A stretch of DNA of 50,507 nucleotides from NCBI GenBank assembly GCA_028820455.1, contig JAPPJC010000052.1, positions 21,413 to 71,919 of the forward strand, written 5' to 3'. This document shows, in pieces, positions 37,595 through 46,036 of this stretch (the first letter of the stretch is position 1; every line of letters starts with the position of its first letter). The notes under the pieces were generated by a model. It had not been told where the DNA came from. It did no database searches and saw nothing but the letters and a program-made list of their open reading frames with translations. Source of the stretch: Acidimicrobiaceae bacterium (lineage in GTDB: Bacteria > Actinomycetota > Acidimicrobiia > Acidimicrobiales > Aldehydirespiratoraceae). The translations under genes and the position numbers were made by a program.

Positions 37595-39664
37595 ATGCTT
37601 GTCATACAGCGTCCCAAGGTTGAGCCGCTGCCACCAAAAGCTCCGAATTGGCAGGAGTTTTCTATCGGTCCGCTTGAACCTGGTTTTGGCTACACAATAG
37701 GCAACTCTCTACGCCGTACTTTGTTGTCATCAATTCCTGGAGCGGCTGTTACACAGGTGCGTTTCGATGATGCTATTCACGAATTCGGCACAATAAGAGG
37801 TGTAGCGACCGACATCATAGACATCATCTTGAATTTGAAGGATTTAGTGTTGAAGACGTCATGCTTGGAACCTCTGACTCTTCGTCTCGATGCTCGTGGC
37901 CCTGCTCATGTGTTGGCAGAACACATAATACCACATCCTGACGTGGAGATCATCAACCCTGAACTTGTGATAGCAATCATAGAAGGTGAAGACCGTCTGG
38001 CAATGGACATCACTGTAGAACACGGTTGGGGCTATGTGTCCGCCGAAGAAAACAAGGATGATTCATTCGCCATAGGTGTCATACCGGTCGATTCTGTTTA
38101 TTCTCCTGTGCGTAGAGTTGCTTTCAACGTCGGCACCACTCGAGTAGCTCAATCCACCGATTATGACCTGCTGATGCTCGACATAGAAACCGATGGTTCT
38201 ATCACGCCTGGAGACGCTTTAGCCTCAGCTGGTTCAACGCTTAAAGCTCTTATTGAAATAATCGAAGAATGCGGAGAAGACCCGCAAGGTCTTAAACCGC
38301 AAGATCAGGAACCCGTTTCAGAGGTTGACGAATTGGATGAGCTTTCGATAGATGTGTTGGAGTTGAAAGAGCGCGCCCGGAACTGCCTGAAGCGTATGCA
38401 GATTCACACTCTAGGGGATCTAGTGCAGCAGTCTAGTCGAGATCTCTTGGACATCAGTAATTTTGGCGAGAAAAGTCTAGCAGAAGTAATCGGGAAGCTA
38501 GCTGAACGTGATCTTACTTTGGTGGGGGAGCCGCCTGCCAGACTGAAGCGTCGCATGGATGCCGCGGCGGAGGCAGCCGACCAACAGCAGAAAAGCGGAC
38601 TGGATGAATTGCTTGCAGATGAAGAGTCGCTGCCGCAAGATGTCCCCGATGAGGTTGCTGAAGAAGAAATGAGAGGCACGGAAGAAGAAGACGAACTGCT
38701 TGAGGGTTCCTTTGCTGCGATCGACTTCGAGACCGCCGTCGGATACGAACACAACACGGCGTGCGCTGTCGGTGTGGTCGTTTTTGAGGACGGCTTGCCA
38801 ATTGAGGAACAGAAGTTCTTGATCCGCCCGCCAGACAACCGTTACAGGTCTTCCAACACGGACTTACATGGCATCGGCCCTGCCGATACTGAGAACTCTC
38901 CAGAGTTCCCCGAGGTATGGGAACGTGTAGCGGAGATGCTCAACGGACGTTTGGTCATCGCCCACAACACAGCGTTCGACGTGTCAGTGCTGCGCAGAAG
39001 TGCAGAGTTCCACGGTTATAAACCGGATCCGTTCTACTTCGCGTGTACCTGTCGCACAGCTCGATCAGCACTACCGGAGGAGCAATCGTACAAACTTGAA
39101 GTGCTTGCTGATAAGTTCGGGATTCCACTGTCTCGTGATGATCATCATGACCCTCTACCGGATGCTAAAACTGCTGGGCTCTTATGGCTGAAATTGTCTG
39201 TCCATTCCAACATGACCCATTCGAAGCTGCTTGGCAAGCACGGATATCGACTCGGCTATTTCGATCTTGACGATTACAGTCCGTTCTCCAATGTCGACCT
39301 GTCAAAGAAGCGCACACCCTTGAAGTCGTCGCAGTCTTCCGGTTTCACTGCCAAAGATTTCACATCCAGGGGAACACCAGACCCCCAAGGTGCACTGTTC
39401 GGCAAGAAGGTGGTATTCACGGGAACGTTGATGTCGATGCCGCGGCGTGAAGCCTTCCAGTCAGCTGTCGACGTCGGCGCGAGACCCATGGGATCGATAA
39501 GCGGCCGGACAGACTATCTGATTCTTGGACACACGAACTCTGCTGCTACTGGTGAGCGTACGAACTCAAAACATCAAAAGGCCCTTCAACTCAAAGACCA
39601 GGGAAACCCGATCCGTATCATTGATGAAGACGAGTTCTTCTGTCTGATAGCCGGTGATGGATGA
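37595..39664 (+). CDS. rpoA: RNA polymerase alpha subunit fused to DEDDh exonuclease and BRCT
   Basis: 689 residues, twice the normal 310-340. Residues 1-230 are the alpha N-terminal domain that dimerises and assembles beta and beta' (FGYTIGNSLRRTLLSSIPGAAV); 248-315 are the C-terminal DNA-binding domain (ERARNCLKRMQIHTLGDLV...NFGEKSLAEV). An acidic linker (about 325-368, including DEVAEEEMRGTE at 352-363) then leads to a DnaQ-like exonuclease (370-545) and a BRCT domain (about 598-688). The frame is continuous. With two alpha chains per enzyme, two nuclease-BRCT arms would hang from each polymerase on the flexible alpha C-terminal side near upstream DNA. Confidence 0.96.
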   Translation: MLVIQRPKVEPLPPKAPNWQEFSIGPLEPGFGYTIGNSLRRTLLSSIPGAAVTQVRFDDAIHEFGTIRGVATDIIDIILNLKDLVLKTSCLEPLTLRLDARGPAHVLAEHIIPHPDVEIINPELVIAIIEGEDRLAMDITVEHGWGYVSAEENKDDSFAIGVIPVDSVYSPVRRVAFNVGTTRVAQSTDYDLLMLDIETDGSITPGDALASAGSTLKALIEIIEECGEDPQGLKPQDQEPVSEVDELDELSIDVLELKERARNCLKRMQIHTLGDLVQQSSRDLLDISNFGEKSLAEVIGKLAERDLTLVGEPPARLKRRMDAAAEAADQQQKSGLDELLADEESLPQDVPDEVAEEEMRGTEEEDELLEGSFAAIDFETAVGYEHNTACAVGVVVFEDGLPIEEQKFLIRPPDNRYRSSNTDLHGIGPADTENSPEFPEVWERVAEMLNGRLVIAHNTAFDVSVLRRSAEFHGYKPDPFYFACTCRTARSALPEEQSYKLEVLADKFGIPLSRDDHHDPLPDAKTAGLLWLKLSVHSNMTHSKLLGKHGYRLGYFDLDDYSPFSNVDLSKKRTPLKSSQSSGFTAKDFTSRGTPDPQGALFGKKVVFTGTLMSMPRREAFQSAVDVGARPMGSISGRTDYLILGHTNSAATGERTNSKHQKALQLKDQGNPIRIIDEDEFFCLIAGDG
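38648..38687 (+). repeat. Shared RNAP linker motif in rpoA
   Basis: Forty bases that match the rpoC 3' end (16264-16303) at 38 positions and resemble rpoB 10526-10561. They encode DEVAEEEMRGTEE in the acidic linker between the alpha C-terminal domain and the nuclease. Confidence 0.88.
38711..39664 (+). other. Exonuclease-BRCT module within rpoA
   Basis: DEDDh residues all present: Asp377 and Glu379 (AAIDFET), Asp462 (VIAHNTAFDVSVL), His518 and Asp523 (HDPLPDA). The segment SKLLGKHGYRLGYFD after the nuclease matches the [11 protein letters not shown] after the rpoB nuclease, so the two modules are related. The BRCT domain (FGKKVVFTGTL ... GRTDYLILG ... IIDEDEFFCLI) resembles that of NAD-dependent DNA ligase. 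Free-standing DnaQ-BRCT proteins are known in bacteria; I infer that one was joined to rpoA. Confidence 0.9.
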
Positions 39665-39678
39665 CTAGGTGAGTTGAA

Positions 39679-40068
39679 ATGGTAGCTAAACCACGTAAAG
39701 GACGTCGCTTCGGAGGTAGCAGCCAACATCAGAAACTGATGATGGCCAATCTCATTGCTTCACTCATAGCCGCTGATGCTCAAGCACGATACGAAGACTC
39801 CGATAAAACCGGCGGCATAGTGACCACAGTGGCTAAAGCGAAAACCATGCGTCCTATTGCTGAGAAATTGGTCACCAAAGCTCGTAAAGGCGGAGTACAC
39901 AATCACCGTCTAGTAGTGAAATTCTTGGGTGATCGTGAGATGGCTTCCGAGCTTTTCTCGTCGATCGGCCCTCGCTATGCTGATCGTTCCGGCGGTTATA
40001 TTCGTATCATAAAGATCGGCCCACGCTCCGGTGATAACGCTCCGATGGCTCGCATTGAGTTCGTGTAG
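39679..40068 (+). CDS. rplQ: Ribosomal protein bL17
   Basis: 129 residues, MVAKPRKGRRFGGSSQHQKLMMANLI to MARIEFV. Normal L17 fold and length. Starts 14 bases after rpoA, so the fusion has not disturbed the rpoA-rplQ pairing. Confidence 0.96.
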   Translation: MVAKPRKGRRFGGSSQHQKLMMANLIASLIAADAQARYEDSDKTGGIVTTVAKAKTMRPIAEKLVTKARKGGVHNHRLVVKFLGDREMASELFSSIGPRYADRSGGYIRIIKIGPRSGDNAPMARIEFV

Positions 40069-40078
40069 CCTGGCTTAG

Positions 40079-40876
40079 GTGGACTTGAACTCTGCCAGAC
40101 AGGGTAGGAGCAGAGTTCTGCCACTTCCGGTAGGTCATGTGCGGATGCGCATGACCGTAGCATATGACGGATCAGACTTTTACGGCTTTGCTTACAATGA
40201 AGGCGTTCCCACGGTGTCAGGCAGCCTTGAAGGAGCTTTGAGCAAGGTTCTAGGTTGTAGGATTACGCTGTCGTGTGCAGGTAGAACCGACCGTGGTGTG
40301 CATGCTCGGCGACAGGTAGTGTCTTTCGACGCTCCGAAGGATCGTGTTGATGTGACTAGGTTGGCAAAATCCATCAACCGCATGTGCGGGCCGAGGATCA
40401 TGGTTTCCGATGTGGCTGTTGCAGACGACACATTTCATGCACGCTTTTCTTGTGTTGAGCGTGTATACCGTTACCGTATCCTCAATGCTGCCGTTGCTGA
40501 TCCTTTGAGTGTGTTCTTCAGCTGGCATGTGGAGCATCCTTTAAATGTAAATGCTATGCGAGTAGCATCAGATCGCTTCTTGGGAACTCACGACTTCAGC
40601 TCTTTTTGCCGCCGAAAACAGCCTGATCAGTCGCTGGTGCGCACTGTACGTAAAGCCATGTGGTGGCAAGAAGACGATCTCCTTGTCTTTGAAATTGCAG
40701 CTCGTGCTTTCTGCCATCAAATGGTGCGATCAATAGTTGCACTGCTAGTGGCGATAGGCTTAGGGCGTGCCAAAGCGTCAGACATAGGCGAGATAATAGC
40801 TGCACGTGACCGCAGCCTCGTGCCTTCACCTGCGCCAGCGCAAGGGTTAACATTATGGGACGCTTTGTGTGATTAG
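40079..40876 (+). CDS. truA: tRNA pseudouridine synthase A
   Basis: 265 residues from GTG 40079. Catalytic Asp71 in the motif CAGRTDRGVHA; converts uridines 38-40 of tRNA anticodon arms. ATG 40145 (MRMTVAYDGSDFYG) is an alternative start close to the family norm. Last gene of the alpha operon, as in many actinobacteria. Confidence 0.94.
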   Translation: MDLNSARQGRSRVLPLPVGHVRMRMTVAYDGSDFYGFAYNEGVPTVSGSLEGALSKVLGCRITLSCAGRTDRGVHARRQVVSFDAPKDRVDVTRLAKSINRMCGPRIMVSDVAVADDTFHARFSCVERVYRYRILNAAVADPLSVFFSWHVEHPLNVNAMRVASDRFLGTHDFSSFCRRKQPDQSLVRTVRKAMWWQEDDLLVFEIAARAFCHQMVRSIVALLVAIGLGRAKASDIGEIIAARDRSLVPSPAPAQGLTLWDALCD

Positions 40877-40916
40877 GTTGTGTCCAGCTTTTGGCGTAAC
40901 TGAAATCAGTGTTGAG

Positions 40917-41018
40917 TTATCCTATTGCAAAAAAGAGTATTGCGCCTATTATAACTAGAGCAGCCAATACTCCTATAACGATAGTTTTGCTATCACCTGA
41001 AAATGTTCCGTCTGTCAT
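40917..41018 (-). CDS. Possible 33-residue single-span membrane protein
   Basis: An open frame of 33 codons encodes a short polar start (MTDGTFSGDSKT) followed by an uninterrupted hydrophobic helix and a stop. Such composition is hard to obtain by chance, but the ribosome binding site is poor. It lies 79 bases after the aminopeptidase gene on the same strand. Not recognised. Confidence 0.4.
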   Translation of the reverse strand: MTDGTFSGDSKTIVIGVLAALVIIGAILFFAIG

Positions 41019-41096
41019 GAGCTATAAGTGTAGGCTTGTTTTCCGTATATGCAAACACGCTTGTGTGGTATTTTCGTAAACTTTTGTTGCTCTTAC

Positions 41097-42542
41097 TCAG
41101 GTAAGCCAAAACTGTCTCAGGGCTGCTTGGAGCCAGGCTATATCTCGCACTCCACAGAGCTCTCTACTTGAGTGCATCGCTAATTGAGGGCAGCCGACAT
41201 CAACAGCTTTAATACCGAAGCGAGTAGCGACTATGGGGCCGATTGTCGAGCCGCAAGGTAAGTCAGAACGATTGACAAAGTATTGCACAGGAACATTAGC
41301 CTGCTCACAGATGAGTCTCCAGAATGCCCCAGTAGTCGAATCAGTTGCATAATGCTGGTTTATGTTCACTTTCAGCATCGGACCCTGATTGATGATCACA
41401 GGATGTTCAGCATCGTGACGTTCAGTGTAGTTTGGGTGTGTTGCATGCCCACCATCAGCAGAAACGAAAAAACTACCGGCTTGAGATGCGATTCTGTCGT
41501 CGGCATCGCTGTTAAAGCCTGTGGCTAACATGTCTATGATGTGAAGCATCCTCGGAGATGCAGCACTAGTAGCTGACTGGCTACGCACTTCTTCATGATC
41601 GAAAAGGCAGAGTAAAGGAATATGCTCATTGGAGTCAGCTTCTTCTTGAGATATGCTTATGAGAGTTTCGAGTGCTGAAAAACATGACACTAAATCATCA
41701 ACTCGACCTGATGCGAGTATTGAGTTTTCGTTTCCCACGAATCGTGCAGGTGCTAGATCGAAAGCCATAAGGTCGTGGCCGATGACTGAATCGGGATCGA
41801 CATTTGCTGAAGTGGCTATAGTTGTGAGAAAGTCACTCTCTTGACATGACAGTATTATCGATGTTGTAAGAGCTTGCTTTGTTTCAGGGCTGTTGGCAGA
41901 AGACTTGCAGTCAGAGTGTGCTCCTCCACAGCTGTCATGCATATGGCTTGTTTTAAGGTCGGCGTCCATGGAGTTGAAACCCCAGATAGGCGACATTTGG
42001 TGTTGAGGGTTCAATACGAGGCCTCGTTCATTGACTTCACGGTCGAGATGTATGGCAAGCTGGGGTATATGCATTAATGGTTCATTGATGTGCACCAGTT
42101 TTGTGCTCACGTTGTCTTGGCTGTTGCGGTAGCTGATTCGTCCAGCTAATCCCAGGTCACGACCTAACCATGAGTTGAGCAACACTCCACCATATGGGGC
42201 GACGTTGAGTTGGCGGTATCCGTAGTTGCCGCGGTCTGGCAGCGGTTTTATGCGAATGTTAGGGGAGTCGGTGTGTGCTCCTACGATGTGTAGACCACTA
42301 CGGGCGTGGTGATGTTCGCCTATGCGCCAAGCAGTAAGTGCTCCGTCTTCACTGGTGTACCAAAGTCCGGGTGAAGCAGCTTCTTTTATGTTTGCAGGAA
42401 CTTGTCCTCCTGCTTTACTCAGCAGTCTTGTAGCACATTCAACGGCATGGTAGGGCGTGGGCGATATGTCGATATACCCAGCTATTTTCTTAACCGCAGT
42501 AAAGCATTTCTTATCTGCAACAGAAGCAGGGACTTCAGACAT
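41097..42542 (-). CDS. apeB: M18 family aminopeptidase
   Basis: 481 residues. M18 metallopeptidase motifs: GAHTDSPNIRIKP (metal-binding His and Asp), APYGGVLLNSWLGRDL, DHEEVRS (catalytic and metal Glu) and a late MHSSRE. The family removes N-terminal acidic or neutral residues from peptides. A Ser/Cys-rich segment of about 30 residues near 205-235 looks like a local insert. Starts at ATG 42542. Confidence 0.92.
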   Translation of the reverse strand: MSEVPASVADKKCFTAVKKIAGYIDISPTPYHAVECATRLLSKAGGQVPANIKEAASPGLWYTSEDGALTAWRIGEHHHARSGLHIVGAHTDSPNIRIKPLPDRGNYGYRQLNVAPYGGVLLNSWLGRDLGLAGRISYRNSQDNVSTKLVHINEPLMHIPQLAIHLDREVNERGLVLNPQHQMSPIWGFNSMDADLKTSHMHDSCGGAHSDCKSSANSPETKQALTTSIILSCQESDFLTTIATSANVDPDSVIGHDLMAFDLAPARFVGNENSILASGRVDDLVSCFSALETLISISQEEADSNEHIPLLCLFDHEEVRSQSATSAASPRMLHIIDMLATGFNSDADDRIASQAGSFFVSADGGHATHPNYTERHDAEHPVIINQGPMLKVNINQHYATDSTTGAFWRLICEQANVPVQYFVNRSDLPCGSTIGPIVATRFGIKAVDVGCPQLAMHSSRELCGVRDIAWLQAALRQFWLT

Positions 42543-42784
42543 AGTTTATGATTGTATCTTACGATTGCAGATAGTGATTACGGCTATTTCACGACAACTC
42601 AATGCTGTCCGACTAGGCTTCATATTATAGCATGGAGATTATATCATGTAATTGCCAGGTTCGCTATTTAGTTGTTATTTTAGCCGGTTACAAGCTTCAG
42701 GGGCCGATACTGAGTTCTTTGTTGCTGCGCTGACGAATGCAGATCGGTTCGAGTCTGCAATGAAGCAAGTTTTGGATGTCGATG

Positions 42785-43222
42785 TCAAATCTCGATCAGG
42801 AGTGTGATAGGGCCGTCATTGACTAATTCAAGCTTCATATGTGCTCCGAAAGTTCCTGTTTCTACGGTTGCCCCAAGATTCTGAAGCTCCTTTACGAGGT
42901 GGTTGATGAGTTTGTCTGCTTGAGCAGAAGAAGCCGCAGCTGTATATGAAGGACGACGCCCCCGTTGTGTGTCGCCGTATAGGGTGAATTGGCTGACTAT
43001 TAACACTTCACCGTTGGTTTCGGCTGCTGAACGGTTAGTTTTTCCCTCTTCATCGTCGAATACCCGTAAATGCCAAAGTTTTTCAGCTAGTTTCTTTGCT
43101 TTTTTGTGGTCGTCGTCGTGCGTGACACCGATTAGGCAGCATAATCCGGCTCTAATCTCACCAACAGTCTTGCCGTCTACCCAAACTCGAGCCCGCGATG
43201 CTCTTTGCACTAATGCTCTCAT
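42785..43222 (-). CDS. dtd: D-aminoacyl-tRNA deacylase
   Basis: 145 residues with both signature motifs: SQFTLYGD and, at the C-terminus, a variant NDGPITL (family NxGPVT). It removes D-amino acids from mischarged tRNA. The inverted frame begins at ATG 43222 (MRALVQRASRARV). Normal length. Confidence 0.95.
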   Translation of the reverse strand: MRALVQRASRARVWVDGKTVGEIRAGLCCLIGVTHDDDHKKAKKLAEKLWHLRVFDDEEGKTNRSAAETNGEVLIVSQFTLYGDTQRGRRPSYTAAASSAQADKLINHLVKELQNLGATVETGTFGAHMKLELVNDGPITLLIEI

Positions 43223-43320
43223 GTCGGCTTATTTCAGTAGGTGGTGTGGGGCTTGTTGCAGGCTGTTTATCGCCTTGGTGTTTTGCCTGTTCTTATTGCC
43301 AATTGATGCAGTTTCAGTAG

Positions 43321-43352
43321 TTTCAATTATTCTTAATAAAGAATAATTGAAA
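43321..43352. terminator. Perfect 14-bp AT-rich hairpin at the 3' end of the YceI gene
   Basis: Arms 43321-43334 (TTTCAATTATTCTT) and 43339-43352 are exact complements around the loop AATA. The hairpin covers the last codons and stop of the YceI-like gene. It may terminate or stabilise that transcript, although no T tract follows. Confidence 0.5.
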
Positions 43353-44321
43353 TTCCATGATGCCGTGATCGTCTGCTGAAACGACCACTGGAACGGAGGG
43401 AACGCTCACCCCATAATCAGCGAACACAACAGAAGCTGAACCTACCACCACAAGAGTGTCTTCTACTAGTTGAGCTTCAAGATCAAAAGTAGTACTGTTA
43501 GTGATTCCATTTATGGTGAGGTCGCCAACAACTGCTCCGGAGTAGGAAGAATGATTCGAGAGTTTTATGGGTTCTGCCAGTATGAAGCGCGCAAGAGGAT
43601 GTTCGCTGGTGTTAAGTGCTCGTTGTACTTGACGGTCACGGCTGGGGTTGTCTGTTTTCAGTGTCCTGAAATCTACAGTGATTGAAACTGCAGTGAGTGC
43701 GGTATCGGTGAGTTCGAGTGTCCCGGTGAGGTCGGCTGTACGGCCTACAGCGGTGAACTCTCCGATACCTCCGGCTAGCACTTCATCTACGCGGTATCCT
43801 GCGAAGCTCACTGAAGGATTATCTGTGAGGTCACTAGAACTGTCGCCTGGCTGCAGCATCCATTGTCCCGCTATGCCAGATGGTGGGGATACGCTATTCT
43901 CGTTATCTTCGGTATCCTCACTGTCGGTGTGATCGTCACCGGTTTGGTTGTTACCGTCTGATTCATTGAGGGTGTCGTCATCTTCTGTTTGTGTAGTACT
44001 CGTTGTTCCCTCGGAGTTGAGGGACTGCTCGGGGTCGGTCGATTGTTCGGGGTCGGTTTCATCGATATCGCTGTTGGATGTGGCTTCGTTCGCAGTTGTT
44101 GTGTCATCCGTATTGAGATTTGTGCCATCTTCAGTCGCTTGTACGCTGGTTTCAGTGGTTGTGTCCGCGGTGTTCTCCACTTGCTCGACTGCTGCTTCCA
44201 AGCTGACTTCGGCGGGTCCGTCTTCACGCAGAAACCACCAGGCCAGTGCTACTGCTATGGGTATCAGAATTATTGCTACAGCAATTAAAGATATTTTGAT
44301 GCGTTTAGATAACTTTTTCAT
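43323..44321 (-). CDS. Membrane-anchored YceI-like protein
   Basis: 332 residues. A basic N-terminus and one hydrophobic segment (about 9-30) act as signal anchor. Residues about 35-150 are a low-complexity Thr/Asp/Glu/Ser/Asn-rich linker. The C-terminal 175 residues match the YceI lipocalin-like fold (WMLQPGDSSS, then TVDFRTLKTDNPSRDRQVQRALNTSEHPLARF). The family binds isoprenoid-type lipids in some bacteria. Likely displayed outside the membrane on a long flexible stalk. Confidence 0.85.
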   Translation of the reverse strand: MKKLSKRIKISLIAVAIILIPIAVALAWWFLREDGPAEVSLEAAVEQVENTADTTTETSVQATEDGTNLNTDDTTTANEATSNSDIDETDPEQSTDPEQSLNSEGTTSTTQTEDDDTLNESDGNNQTGDDHTDSEDTEDNENSVSPPSGIAGQWMLQPGDSSSDLTDNPSVSFAGYRVDEVLAGGIGEFTAVGRTADLTGTLELTDTALTAVSITVDFRTLKTDNPSRDRQVQRALNTSEHPLARFILAEPIKLSNHSSYSGAVVGDLTINGITNSTTFDLEAQLVEDTLVVVGSASVVFADYGVSVPSVPVVVSADDHGIMEFQLFFIKNN

Positions 44322-44448
44322 ATATCTGGACTAGTTGCTCGTATATCCAATCTAATTGCTTAAGCTCGTGTTTCCACTTTTTGTCTTCACAGATGCAGTT
44401 CCACCCTCTTGGCCTTATTACTTCAATGTTTTCTGCCTTCGTATTCAT
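44305..44448 (-). CDS. Possible 47-residue small protein
   Basis: ATG 44448 opens a frame rich in Trp, Lys and Glu (ends LVQIYEKVI) that overlaps the YceI start by 17 bases, suggesting translational coupling. No strong ribosome binding site and no family recognised. Confidence 0.3.
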   Translation of the reverse strand: MNTKAENIEVIRPRGWNCICEDKKWKHELKQLDWIYEQLVQIYEKVI

Positions 44449-44656
44449 CGAGGGGGCTAAAGCCCTACCCCGCCGCGGCGAGCACTCGGACTCTGACACC
44501 AACATCAGAACCCACTGACAAGGTAAGGGGGGGGGGGCATGAGGTTTGCAAGTAGATTTTATCTGTGAATATGAGCCAATGTTTTGCGATGTGCCCGGTG
44601 GGCGACATCCCACCAGCCGTGGTCACCTGTTGTGAGGTGAGCATGGGATCGATGGT
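44449..44656 (-). other. Region between hemL and the YceI gene
   Basis: With the small frame next to it, this forms a 335-base stretch without a certain gene. Read on the minus strand it holds two small hairpins right after hemL (TCACCT/AGGTGA and GGTGGG/CCCACC arms), then an 11-base run of a single base (G on the plus strand, about 44527-44537), then GGGCT/AGCCC. Terminator plus leader of the YceI gene is the simplest reading. Confidence 0.4.
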
Positions 44657-45940
44657 TTACGATTGCCGGGTAATTTCCAATGCAGCAATGGATGCAGCTG
44701 TTACAGTGGCTGCGATTTCAGAAGTGGTGTGGGCAAGTGAAGGAAACAGTATCTCATAAGGACCAGGTGCTAACGCCACGCCACGGCTGAGCATACCATG
44801 GAAAAACCGAGGATACATGCCGTTGTCTGCTGCTTCGCGTACCTCGTTGAAGTCAGTGGGTGTAGAATTGGTGAAGAAAATCCCTAACAAGGGCCCCACT
44901 CGTGGAACCATCGCTGTTATTCCTGCTGCTGAGAAAGCTTGCTCCAAGCCTTGTTGAAGGCTTAGAGCCGTATGTTCAAGTTGTTGATAGGCGTACTGGT
45001 CCAGCATGTTCAAAGTGGCTAGTCCGGCAGCGGTAGCCAACGGGTTACCTGATAAAGTGCCTGCTTGATACACTCCACCCAATGGTGCCAGTTGCGTCAT
45101 GATGTCTTTCGAAGCTCCAAAAGCACCTACGGGTAACCCACCGCCGACCACTTTGCCAAAACACCAGATATCGGGTTGGACTTTATACCATTGCGCCGCG
45201 CCACCTTTGCAGAGGCGAAAGCCAGTGATGACTTCATCGAATAGAAGTAGTGCCCCAACCTTGTTGCAGGCAGCTCTGAGGCCTTCTAAGAAGCCAGGCA
45301 GTGGAGCAACCAGTCCCATATTGGCGGCTACGGGTTCAACGCATACCACTGCCACCCGTTCGTCAAGTTCAGGGATGGTGTTGTATGGGACAACTATAGT
45401 ATCTGCTACTGCGCCGTCTGGTACTCCCTCTGAACCCGCCAGACCTTGTTGCGCTATTCCTGATCCGCCTGAAACAAGCAGAGAGTCACTGTGTCCATGA
45501 TAGCAGCCAGCAAATTTCACTATTGTTGAACGTCCGGTTACCCCTCGAGCTAGCCGAACAGCAGACATGACAGCCTCAGTACCACTGTTGGTCAGGCGTA
45601 CCATTTCCACGCCCTGTACACGTGCACATATTTCTTCTGCCAACAGGACTTCATTGAGTGTAGGCGCACCGTAACTAGTTCCTCGTTTTGTTGCCTGAAA
45701 CACGGCCTCCACGATTTTAGGATGAGCATGACCGCAGATGCCTGCTCCGTAGCTTTGCACGTAGTCGATGTAACGGTTTCCTTCCACATCGAACACGAAA
45801 GGCCCTGAGGCTTCAGTTACAAAGTAAGGCGCACCTCCCACAGATTTGAAAGCCCTTACAGGAGAGTTAACACCTCCAGGGATTGTTTGTTGTGCTCGCT
45901 TGAAAAGGGTGCTATTGGTTGATTTCTCAACAGGGTGCAT
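44657..45940 (-). CDS. hemL: Glutamate-1-semialdehyde 2,1-aminomutase
   Basis: 427 residues, class III aminotransferase fold. PLP lysine Lys263 in GKVVGGGLPVG, cofactor Asp235 in LLFDEVITGFR, and NSGTEAVMSAVRLARG. It makes 5-aminolevulinate, the C5-pathway precursor of heme. Lies 96 bases after hemB on the same strand, so the two are probably one operon. Confidence 0.96.
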   Translation of the reverse strand: MHPVEKSTNSTLFKRAQQTIPGGVNSPVRAFKSVGGAPYFVTEASGPFVFDVEGNRYIDYVQSYGAGICGHAHPKIVEAVFQATKRGTSYGAPTLNEVLLAEEICARVQGVEMVRLTNSGTEAVMSAVRLARGVTGRSTIVKFAGCYHGHSDSLLVSGGSGIAQQGLAGSEGVPDGAVADTIVVPYNTIPELDERVAVVCVEPVAANMGLVAPLPGFLEGLRAACNKVGALLLFDEVITGFRLCKGGAAQWYKVQPDIWCFGKVVGGGLPVGAFGASKDIMTQLAPLGGVYQAGTLSGNPLATAAGLATLNMLDQYAYQQLEHTALSLQQGLEQAFSAAGITAMVPRVGPLLGIFFTNSTPTDFNEVREAADNGMYPRFFHGMLSRGVALAPGPYEILFPSLAHTTSEIAATVTAASIAALEITRQS

Positions 45941-46036
45941 GGTCGAGACGGGGTTCAGCTGCTATTGTTGAGGTGTTCGCGGTTCCGCGATATGCGGTGT
46001 TGGCGCACTGCGCTGGACTTGTGAATGTTTCGCTGG

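Noticed and set aside
42640-42806. Short protein-like tail (SGADTEFFVAALTNADRFE) before dtd on the plus strand
   Set aside because: It may be the end of a lost gene but has no start and I cannot assign a family.
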